A stretch of 64,000 nucleotides of DNA, from NCBI GenBank assembly GCA_001899765.1, contig MKWM01000015.1, positions 1-64,000 of the forward strand, written 5' to 3'. A program made the position numbers and the translations under genes. Shown in pieces: positions 56,776 through 64,000 of this stretch; positions within the stretch are counted from its first letter, which is position 1, and the number at the start of each line of letters is the position of its first letter. The notes beneath the pieces were generated by a model. It saw only the letters and a list, made by a program, of their open reading frames with translations. It did no database searches and had not been told where the DNA came from. The stretch comes from Thiobacillus sp. 63-78 (GTDB lineage Bacteria; Pseudomonadota; Gammaproteobacteria; Burkholderiales; Thiobacillaceae).

Positions 56776-57551
56776 CAGTTACGCGCTTTCTCGTAGATCG
56801 GCATCATTTTCGGTACCAGCGCGTTCAGCGCCTGCATGCGGTTGGCGGGCGAGGGATGGGTGCTGAGGAACTGCGGCGGGCCGTTGCCGCTGGCCTGGCC
56901 CATTTTTTCCCACAGGCTGATGGCGGCATGCGGATCGTAGCCGGCGCGGGCGGCGAGTTCGATGCCGTAGCGGTCGGCCTCGGACTCGCTTTCGCGGCTG
57001 TTGGGGAGGGTCAGCGCAAGGTCGGCCACCGGCGACAGCACGGTGAGATCCTGCCCGACGAGGATGGAGCCGAGCTGCAGTCCGCTCTGCTGGGCCATGG
57101 CGCGCGACATGCGCTCGCGGCCATGGCCCAGCAGGGCGTGCGAGATTTCATGCCCCATGATCTGGGCGATTTCGTCATCGCTCAATTTCAGCTTTTCGAT
57201 AATGCCGGTGTAGATCGCCATCTTGCCGCCAGGCATGCACCAGGCGTTGAGCGTGGGTTCGTCGATCACCGCAACCGACCATTTCCAGTCACGGCTGGGC
57301 GGGTACATGTTGCCGGCCTGTACGATCAGGCGATCGGTGATGCGCTTGACGCGGTTGTTCAGCGCTGCGTTGCTGCTGAGCTTGCCATTCTTTCGTGCTT
57401 CACTCAGCGTTTGGGCATAGGCCTGGGCTGACGAAGACTGCGCCTGTTCTTCGGATACCAGCACCAGTTGCTTGCGGCCGGACACCGGGTTGGTCTGGCA
57501 GCCCGCGAGCGTGACGGCGAGCAGCGCTGAAACGACGAGTGTGCTTTTCAT
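56775..57551 (-). CDS. M48 family metalloprotease lipoprotein (LoiP/YcaL-like)
   Basis: A 258-residue zinc peptidase. The lipobox TLAGC follows the signal peptide, then VSGRKQLVLVSEEQAQSSSA, MPGGKMAIYTGIIEKLKLSD, the zinc site GHEISHALLGHGRERMS, and SRESESEADRYGIELAARAG with the third zinc ligand. It would degrade misfolded outer-membrane or periplasmic proteins. Confidence 0.94.
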   Translation of the reverse strand: MKSTLVVSALLAVTLAGCQTNPVSGRKQLVLVSEEQAQSSSAQAYAQTLSEARKNGKLSSNAALNNRVKRITDRLIVQAGNMYPPSRDWKWSVAVIDEPTLNAWCMPGGKMAIYTGIIEKLKLSDDEIAQIMGHEISHALLGHGRERMSRAMAQQSGLQLGSILVGQDLTVLSPVADLALTLPNSRESESEADRYGIELAARAGYDPHAAISLWEKMGQASGNGPPQFLSTHPSPANRMQALNALVPKMMPIYEKARN

Positions 57552-57570
57552 GGGGTACCTTTTCCGTTGC

Positions 57571-58395
<825 letters not shown>

Positions 58396-58451
58396 GATGG
58401 ATCCCTGTGATGGAAGGTTGAATGAAAGGAACGAATGATGGAGCGGTGGGG

Positions 58452-59648
58452 TCAGGCGACCTCGCCGACGAAAGCGGCCATGCGCCGGGCGGCTTCGACG
58501 CAGGCTTCCAGGCTGTCGACCAGTGCGATGCGGACGAAACCCTTGCCGGGGTTGACGTTGGCGGCATCGCGCGCGAGATAGCTGCCGGGCAGAACGGTCA
58601 CGTGCTGTGTTTCGTACAGGCCGCGCGCGAATGAGGTATCGTCGCCGCCGGGTACCCGTGCCCACAGATAGAAGGCCGCGTCGGGCGTGTCGAAAGCCAG
58701 CACGTCCTTGAGCAGCGGCATTACGGCGGCGAATTTCTCCGCGTACTGGCGGCGGTTTTCGATCACGTGCGCCTCGTCGTTCCAGGCGGCGATGCTGGCG
58801 GCCTGCACCGCCGGATTCATTGCGCTGCCGTGATAGGTGCGATAGAGCAGGAATTTCTTCATGATGGCGGCGTCGCCCGCCACCATGCCCGAGCGCAGGC
58901 CGGGCACGTTGGAGCGTTTCGACAGCGAGTTGAATACGACGAGATTCTGGAAGCCGCGCCCGAGTTGCTGCGCGGCGGTGAGCGCGCCGAGCGGCGGCCG
59001 GTCTTCCTCGAAATAGATTTCCGAATAACACTCGTCAGCCGCGATCGCGAAACCGTGCCGGTCGGACAATTCGAACAGCCGTTTCCATTCGTCCGGCGAC
59101 ATCACCTTGCCGGAGGGATTGCCCGGCGAGCATACGTAGACCAGACTGATGCTTTCCCACAGATCCTCCGGCACCCGCGACCAGTCCATGCGGAAGCCGT
59201 TTTCGGGCAGTGTGTTGAGGAAAAAGGGACGGGCGCCGGCCAGCAGGGCCGCGCCTTCGTAGATCTGGTAGAACGGGTTCGGCGAGATGACCGTGCGCCG
59301 GCCGTGACGGCTGGAATCGACGCCGGCCTGGGCGAAGGCGAACAACGCCTCTCTGGAACCGTTGACCGGCAGTACCTCGGTCGCCGGATCGAGTTTCACG
59401 CCGTAGCGACGTGTCGCCCAGGCGGCAATGGCTTCCCGCAGTGCATCCGAACCCTGAGTGATGGGATAATTCGCCAGCCCGCCGAGTCCGGCGATCAAGG
59501 CATCCTGGATGAATCGAGGCGTCGGATGCCGGGGCTCGCCGATCGACAGGTTGATCGGTGCAAGGCCGGGATTCGGCGTCACCCCGGCGAAAAGCTCGCG
59601 CAGTTTCTGGAATGGATACGGATGAAGTTGATCAAGGCGCGGATTCAT
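58452..59648 (-). CDS. dapC: Succinyldiaminopimelate transaminase
   Basis: A 398-residue fold-type I aminotransferase. [20 protein letters not shown] is the proteobacterial DapC opening; [28 protein letters not shown], and [11 protein letters not shown] follow. The PLP lysine is in [16 protein letters not shown]. It acts just after DapD in diaminopimelate synthesis, and the two genes are 56 bases apart. Confidence 0.95.
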   Translation of the reverse strand: MNPRLDQLHPYPFQKLRELFAGVTPNPGLAPINLSIGEPRHPTPRFIQDALIAGLGGLANYPITQGSDALREAIAAWATRRYGVKLDPATEVLPVNGSREALFAFAQAGVDSSRHGRRTVISPNPFYQIYEGAALLAGARPFFLNTLPENGFRMDWSRVPEDLWESISLVYVCSPGNPSGKVMSPDEWKRLFELSDRHGFAIAADECYSEIYFEEDRPPLGALTAAQQLGRGFQNLVVFNSLSKRSNVPGLRSGMVAGDAAIMKKFLLYRTYHGSAMNPAVQAASIAAWNDEAHVIENRRQYAEKFAAVMPLLKDVLAFDTPDAAFYLWARVPGGDDTSFARGLYETQHVTVLPGSYLARDAANVNPGKGFVRIALVDSLEACVEAARRMAAFVGEVA

Positions 59649-59689
59649 GGCAGTACGGGATTTGACTCAGCCACCCATTATAAAGCCCC

Positions 59690-60592
59690 ATGTCGTCGAT
59701 TTCCTTGCAGCGCACGCTTGCCGTCGGCAGTCTGACCTACGCCGCCACCCTGTGGGGGCTGGTGTGGTATCCCTATCGTCTGCTGGGCGAGGCGGGCGTG
59801 GGGGGCATTGCATCGAGCTTCTTCACCTACGCAACGCCTCTTTTGCTGATGGGCTGGCTGCATGGCCGCGTATTGCGCGAGGCGCGCGGTCACTGGCTGT
59901 GGCTTGCCGCGCTCGGCATCGCGGCGGGCTGGACCAATCTGGCCTACGTGCTGGCGGTGCTCGAAGGCGAGGTCGTGCGTGTCCTGCTGCTGTTTTATCT
60001 GTCGCCTTTATGGACGGTGCTGTTCTCCCGCCTGCTGTTGCACGAGAAGCTCAACCGGGCTGGCTGGGCGGTGATGGCGCTGGCCGCGGGCGGCGCGCTG
60101 GCCATGCTGTGGCAGCCCGGCGAGTGGCCGCTGCCGGCCAGCCGCGCCGAATGGCTGGGCCTGTCGGCAGGGGTGATGTTTGCGGCGAATAACGTGATCA
60201 GCCGCCATCTCCAGGGCGTTGCCGAAGGCGCCAAGGCGGTGTCGGTGTGGGTGGGCGTCGCGCTGCTGACCGTGATCGGCCTGACCCTCAAGCCGGCCGA
60301 ACTGGGATTCATCGCGCAGGCCTCGCCCGTCACCTGGCTGCTGCTGGCCGGAGTGGGCATTGCCATCGGCAGCATGACTTACGCCGTGCAGTATGGCCTG
60401 GCGCGCGTGCCGGCCAACCAGGCCATCGTCATCTTCCTGTTCGAACTGGTGGTCGCGGCCGTCGCGTCCTATTTCCTGTCGGACGAGCGCATGGGCGGGC
60501 AGGAATGGGCGGGCGCCGTCATGATCATCACCGCCAGCCTGTTTTCCGGGCACATGGAAAACGATCCAGCGAAAGAGCGCCCTCATGTCTGA
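59690..60592 (+). CDS. EamA/DMT family transporter
   Basis: A 300-residue, ten-helix drug/metabolite transporter with two EamA repeats: LTYAATLWGLVWYPYRLLGE, LAVLEGEVVRVLLLFYLSPL, WTVLFSRLLLHEKLN for the first; GVMFAANNVISRHLQG and NQAIVIFLFELVVAAVASYF for the second. Substrate unknown. Divergent from dapC; its end overlaps the VOC gene by 8 bases. Confidence 0.92.
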   Translation: MSSISLQRTLAVGSLTYAATLWGLVWYPYRLLGEAGVGGIASSFFTYATPLLLMGWLHGRVLREARGHWLWLAALGIAAGWTNLAYVLAVLEGEVVRVLLLFYLSPLWTVLFSRLLLHEKLNRAGWAVMALAAGGALAMLWQPGEWPLPASRAEWLGLSAGVMFAANNVISRHLQGVAEGAKAVSVWVGVALLTVIGLTLKPAELGFIAQASPVTWLLLAGVGIAIGSMTYAVQYGLARVPANQAIVIFLFELVVAAVASYFLSDERMGGQEWAGAVMIITASLFSGHMENDPAKERPHV

Positions 60593-60980
60593 CGGATATC
60601 CGCCCGTGCGCGTCACGGCCCTGCTGCATGCCGGCCTGCTGGTATCGGATCTCGCGCGTGCGAAGACCTTCTACGAATCGGTGCTGGGACTGAGACCGTA
60701 TCCTCATCGCCCCGCCTTGCCTTATCCCGGCGAGTGGTACGACCTCGGCGACAGCCAGCAACTGCACCTGATGCAGTTGCCCGATCCCGATGCCGAATCG
60801 GTGCGCCCCGGACACGGCGGCCGCGACCGCCACATCGCGCTGGGCGTGAAAGACATGGCTGCGCTGAAAAGCCGTCTTGACGCGGCCGGGATCCCGTACA
60901 CGGCAAGCAGATCGGGGCGACCGGCGCTGTTCTGCCGTGACCCGGATATGAATACGCTGGAGTTCGTCGAAGTCCCTTGA
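60585..60980 (+). CDS. VOC family protein (glyoxalase-like)
   Basis: A 131-residue VOC domain with two halves: LLHAGLLVSDLARAKTFYES and LGDSQQLHLMQLPDPD, then RHIALGVKDMAALKSRLDAA and FCRDPDMNTLEFVEVP. The metal-ligand His and Glu positions are present (LLHAGL, LHLM, RHIALG, LEFVE). Translationally coupled to the DMT transporter. Confidence 0.92.
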   Translation: MSDGYPPVRVTALLHAGLLVSDLARAKTFYESVLGLRPYPHRPALPYPGEWYDLGDSQQLHLMQLPDPDAESVRPGHGGRDRHIALGVKDMAALKSRLDAAGIPYTASRSGRPALFCRDPDMNTLEFVEVP

Positions 60981-61095
60981 TCCAGGATCGATCCGCCAGA
61001 TTGCTGCGGCAAGCCCGCAAGGAGCGTTCTATTTCGCGGTCGAGATCAGCCGTAAACGGGCCTGATGGCGCGGGTCGGGAGAGACGGGACCGGAT

Positions 61096-62355
61096 TTACG
61101 CGAAAAGCGACTGACCATCACGCGCCAGCAGCGCGGCACCGTAGGCGGCTTCGGTGTGGGCGGCGCGGCTCACCGGCACGCCGAGCAGGCGCTGGCGGAT
61201 GCGTGTCCAGGCAGGATTCCGCGCGCCGCCGCCAGCGGTCTCGACGCGGCTCACGGGGGTGGCGCCCAGATCGGCCAGCAGGCCGTAGCCGCGCGCCTCG
61301 ATGCGCGCCAGGCTTTCCAGCAGGCCGTGCAGGAATTCCGCATCGTCGGCCGGCCGCGGCGCCAGGCGGGGCGCCAGCAGGGGATCGTTGACCGGGAAGC
61401 GCTCGCCGGCGCGCAGCAGCGGCAGATAGTCGTGCGGGCTGGCCACATTCGGGTCGATTTTTCCGCTCAGCTCGGCGAGTGTGCGGTCGTCGAAGAATTG
61501 CCGCAGCACCGCCCCGCCGGCGTTCGATGCGCCACCCGCCAGCCAGCGACTGCCGTACCAGTGGCTGTAGATGCCATGTTCGGTCGATTCCACCATGGTG
61601 TCGGAAAGCAGCTTCAGGACCAGGGTGCTGCCGAGCGAGGTGACCGCTTCGCCGCTCTGGGTCACGCCGGCGGCAAGGAACGCCGCGATGGAATCGGTGG
61701 TGCCTGCGTGCACCATGCAGCCGGGATTGATCCCGAGGTAGCGTGCGCGCGGGCGCGACACGGTGGCGAGCCGGGCCCCGGGAGGCATCGGCACCGGCAG
61801 GTAGTCGGCATCGATCAGGTATTCGACCCAGGCCGGCCATTTCAGCTCGTCGAGGTCGAGACCCATTTTCAGCGCATTGTGATAGTCGGTCATGCCCACC
61901 CGATCGGTCAGCAGGCCCGACAGCCAGTCGGCCTGGTTGAGATAAAGCCGCGCACCGGTGAGGCCGAGGCGCTTCTTCAGCCATAGTGTCTTGGCCAGCC
62001 CGGAGGTGACAGCGGCGGCAGGATGGCCGGGGACGGCGGTTCTTGCGATCAGCGCGGCTTCGTCGACCGCGCGATCGTCGTGGTACAGAAGCGGCGGATG
62101 ACGTGGGTAGAGTTCCTCGTCGCAGGCCACCACGGTGCCGGAGGTGCCATCGAGCGCGAGGTCCGATAGCTGGGTGCGGATGGGCGACGGCAGCGAGGCG
62201 AGCAGATCCCACAATGCCTCGCGCCAGATGCCGGCGCGTTCGTATTCCCGCAGCGTGCCGAAGTCGCGCGCATCCTCGATCAGGATGCTTCCTCCAATGT
62301 CGATGACGCAGCTGCGTGCGCCCGAGGTTCCGAAATCAATACCCAGAAAATACAA
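61096..62355 (-). CDS. FGGY-family sugar kinase (ribulokinase-like)
   Basis: A 419-residue ASKHA kinase, somewhat shorter than the usual 480-500. It has the phosphate-1 loop FLGIDFGTSGARSCVIDIGG, LALDGTSGTVVACDEELY, DYHNALKMGLDLDELKWPAW, VHAGTTDSIAAFLAAGV and TSLGSTLVLKLL, then ETAGGGARNPAWTRIRQRLL (adenosine motif). It resembles the short D-ribulose kinases of cyanobacteria and plants. No sugar-pathway genes are beside it. Confidence 0.9.
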   Translation of the reverse strand: MYFLGIDFGTSGARSCVIDIGGSILIEDARDFGTLREYERAGIWREALWDLLASLPSPIRTQLSDLALDGTSGTVVACDEELYPRHPPLLYHDDRAVDEAALIARTAVPGHPAAAVTSGLAKTLWLKKRLGLTGARLYLNQADWLSGLLTDRVGMTDYHNALKMGLDLDELKWPAWVEYLIDADYLPVPMPPGARLATVSRPRARYLGINPGCMVHAGTTDSIAAFLAAGVTQSGEAVTSLGSTLVLKLLSDTMVESTEHGIYSHWYGSRWLAGGASNAGGAVLRQFFDDRTLAELSGKIDPNVASPHDYLPLLRAGERFPVNDPLLAPRLAPRPADDAEFLHGLLESLARIEARGYGLLADLGATPVSRVETAGGGARNPAWTRIRQRLLGVPVSRAAHTEAAYGAALLARDGQSLFA

Positions 62356-62359
62356 TGGA

Positions 62360-62806
62360 TTATCCGCGTGTATTCGACTGATGATCGAAGCTGCTGAGCT
62401 CGACGCGCGGGGTGGGTTGCCAGCCCTTCTTGCGGTGTTCGGCGACCACGTTGGTGAAGATGCCGCCGCGCACGTAGAATTTGGCGGTCAGCCGCATGAA
62501 GCGCGGCTTCGTCGCTTTGACCAGATCATCGAGTATCCGGTTGGTCACCGCCTCATGGAAATGGCCCTCCTCACGGAAGCTCCACATGTAGAGCTTCAGG
62601 CTCTTGAGTTCGACGCAAGTTTTGTCGGGAATGTAGTCAAGCATGATCGTGGCGAAATCGGGCTGCCCGGTTTTGGGGCAAAGACACGTAAATTCAGGGA
62701 CTTCCATATGAATGTGAAAGTCACGATCAACTTTCGGGTTGGGGAAGGTTTCCAGGATTCTGGCGGGCGTGGAGGGCATAAAGGGCTCGGTGTAGAATGA
62801 CGGCAT
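62360..62806 (-). CDS. queF: NADPH-dependent preQ0 reductase
   Basis: A 148-residue T-fold enzyme (short QueF type) that reduces 7-cyano-7-deazaguanine to preQ1 for queuosine. The catalytic Cys is in [20 protein letters not shown], with [29 protein letters not shown]-type binding segments split by conserved E and H. The ATG at 62806 has GGAG 7 bases upstream. It ends 4 bases before the kinase gene start. Confidence 0.96.
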   Translation of the reverse strand: MPSFYTEPFMPSTPARILETFPNPKVDRDFHIHMEVPEFTCLCPKTGQPDFATIMLDYIPDKTCVELKSLKLYMWSFREEGHFHEAVTNRILDDLVKATKPRFMRLTAKFYVRGGIFTNVVAEHRKKGWQPTPRVELSSFDHQSNTRG

Positions 62807-62863
62807 AAAAACGCTCCCGGAGAGCGCCGGAGACATCATTATAAAAGCCAAGGTTCCACTGTC

Positions 62864-64000
62864 TTGCGTTTAACTCACATCAAACTCGCCGGTTTCAAGA
62901 GTTTCGTCGATCCCACCGTGATTCCCGTCCCCGCGCAGCTGACCGGCGTGGTGGGGCCGAACGGCTGCGGCAAGTCGAACGTCATCGACGCCGTGCGCTG
63001 GGTGCTCGGCGAATCGTCGGCCAGGCATCTGCGCGGCGAATCGATGCAGGACGTGATCTTCAATGGCTCCGGCGGCCGCAAGCCGGCGTCGCGCGCCTCG
63101 GTCGAACTGGCGTTCAACAACGAGCTTGGCCGCGCCGCCGGGCAGTGGTCGCAGTACGCGGAAATTTCGGTCAAGCGCGTGCTCGACCGCAGCGGCGATT
63201 CCACCTATTACATCAACAACATGCGGGTGCGGCGGCGCGACGTCGCCGACCTGTTCCTCGGTACCGGCGTCGGTGCGCGCGCCTACGCCATCATCGAGCA
63301 GGGCATGATTTCGCGCCTGATCGAGGCCAGGCCGGAGGAACTGCGCGGTTATCTGGAAGAAGCCGCGGGCGTGTCCAAATACAAGGAGCGCCGCAAGGAA
63401 ACGGAATCGCGGCTGAAGGATGCGCGCGACAACCTCAACCGCGTCGAGGACATCCAGCGCGAACTCAAGACCCAGGTCGAAAAGCTCGGTGCGCAGGCCG
63501 AAGTCGCCCAGCAATACCGCAGCCTGCAGGCCGATTTGACGTTTTCCCAGCATCGCCTGTGGTACGCGCGGAAGCATGACGCCGCCCAGCAGCGCGCGCG
63601 CATCGACCGCGACCTCACCGAAGCGCAGAACAGGCTGGAAGCGGAAACCGCGCGCCTGCGCCACATCGAATCGGCGCTGGAAACCGCGCGGCAGACCCAG
63701 TTCGCCGGGCAGGATACGCTCAATACCGCGCAGGCAGCGTATTACCAGGCGCAGTCCGAAGTCGCGCGCATCGAGCAGACCATGGCGCACCAGAATGCCA
63801 CCCGTGAACGGCTCTATCGCCAGGTGCAGGATCTGGGCGCGCGCGTGGAAGCCCAGCAGGCGCGCCGAAGCGGCACGCAGGATGCGCTGCACGAAGTCAA
63901 CGCGCAGCAGCCCGGCCTCGAAGCGGCGCTGATGGAGGCCGAAGCCGCCGCGCGCCAGGCCACCGACAGCACCTTGCCGGAGAAGGAAACCGCCCTGCGC
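62864..64000 (+). CDS. smc: Chromosome segregation protein SMC, 5' part
   Basis: The first 379 codons of SMC, running off the window. A TTG at 62864 starts [20 protein letters not shown], the exact family N-terminus, so TTG is the likely start. Walker A is [29 protein letters not shown] and [20 protein letters not shown] are typical of SMC heads. After about residue 165 the long coiled coil begins (for example [20 protein letters not shown]). SMC condenses and organises the chromosome with ScpAB. Divergent from queF. Confidence 0.96.
   Translation, partial: MRLTHIKLAGFKSFVDPTVIPVPAQLTGVVGPNGCGKSNVIDAVRWVLGESSARHLRGESMQDVIFNGSGGRKPASRASVELAFNNELGRAAGQWSQYAEISVKRVLDRSGDSTYYINNMRVRRRDVADLFLGTGVGARAYAIIEQGMISRLIEARPEELRGYLEEAAGVSKYKERRKETESRLKDARDNLNRVEDIQRELKTQVEKLGAQAEVAQQYRSLQADLTFSQHRLWYARKHDAAQQRARIDRDLTEAQNRLEAETARLRHIESALETARQTQFAGQDTLNTAQAAYYQAQSEVARIEQTMAHQNATRERLYRQVQDLGARVEAQQARRSGTQDALHEVNAQQPGLEAALMEAEAAARQATDSTLPEKETALR

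Overview
The window is about 64 kb of GC-rich DNA that reads like a betaproteobacterial chromosome, most plausibly from a sulfur-oxidising denitrifier related to Thiobacillus or Sulfuricella. That placement is inferred from gene content: narK1K2GHJI followed by a sulfide:quinone-reductase-like flavoprotein and a DsrC-like protein, a TAT-type nosZ cluster, NnrS and a NarX/NarL pair. No rRNA, tRNA or CRISPR array was found.

Layout. 0-2.6 kb: a transposase remnant at the edge, then a leftward operon of encapsulin-type ferritin, an unknown membrane protein, a VIT/CCC1 iron/manganese transporter and a VOC protein. 2.8-18 kb: gamma-glutamyltransferase, NnrS, a DsrC-like protein and an SQR-like oxidoreductase lie downstream of the nitrate reductase operon (transcribed leftward as narK1-narK2-narG-narH-narJ-narI). 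Palindromic repeat elements sit in four of its gaps. A strong NarL-type 7-2-7 palindrome lies upstream of narK1, between it and a divergent lipoprotein cytochrome c. 18.9-28.5 kb: the nos operon (nosZ-R-D-F-Y-L) continues without a break into an unknown gene pair resembling a TumE-type toxin-antitoxin unit, then a second NosL-like protein. 28.9-31.5 kb: narX-narL, which probably controls both respiratory blocks.

31.9-35.6 kb: a carbamoyltransferase, SxtJ-type membrane protein, 50-residue DUF5989 protein and SGNH hydrolase form a compact operon, followed by a hypE remnant. 35.7-44.5 kb: small stress and accessory genes, including a SugE/Gdx guanidinium exporter directly preceded by a two-hairpin guanidine-II (mini-ykkC) riboswitch.

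44.8-54.2 kb: an integron. A tyrosine recombinase with the IntI-specific insertion (53.2-54.2 kb, rightward) faces away from a leftward cassette array marked by about a dozen attC sites or remnants. The cassettes carry higBA, hicAB, an orphan antitoxin with a truncated toxin, a LysE exporter plus acetyltransferase, a rhodanese, a PD-(D/E)XK nuclease, an AbiU2-like protein and several unknown proteins. The distal end is decayed, and the integrase frame is broken from its best start codon by a C6 tract.

54.2-64 kb: vapBC, then stable chromosomal genes: tadA, an L,D-transpeptidase, GIY-YIG, an M48 peptidase, dapD, dapC, a DMT transporter, a ribulokinase-like kinase, queF and the 5' end of smc.

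All calls come from reading the sequence and from remembered family features; no database search was run.
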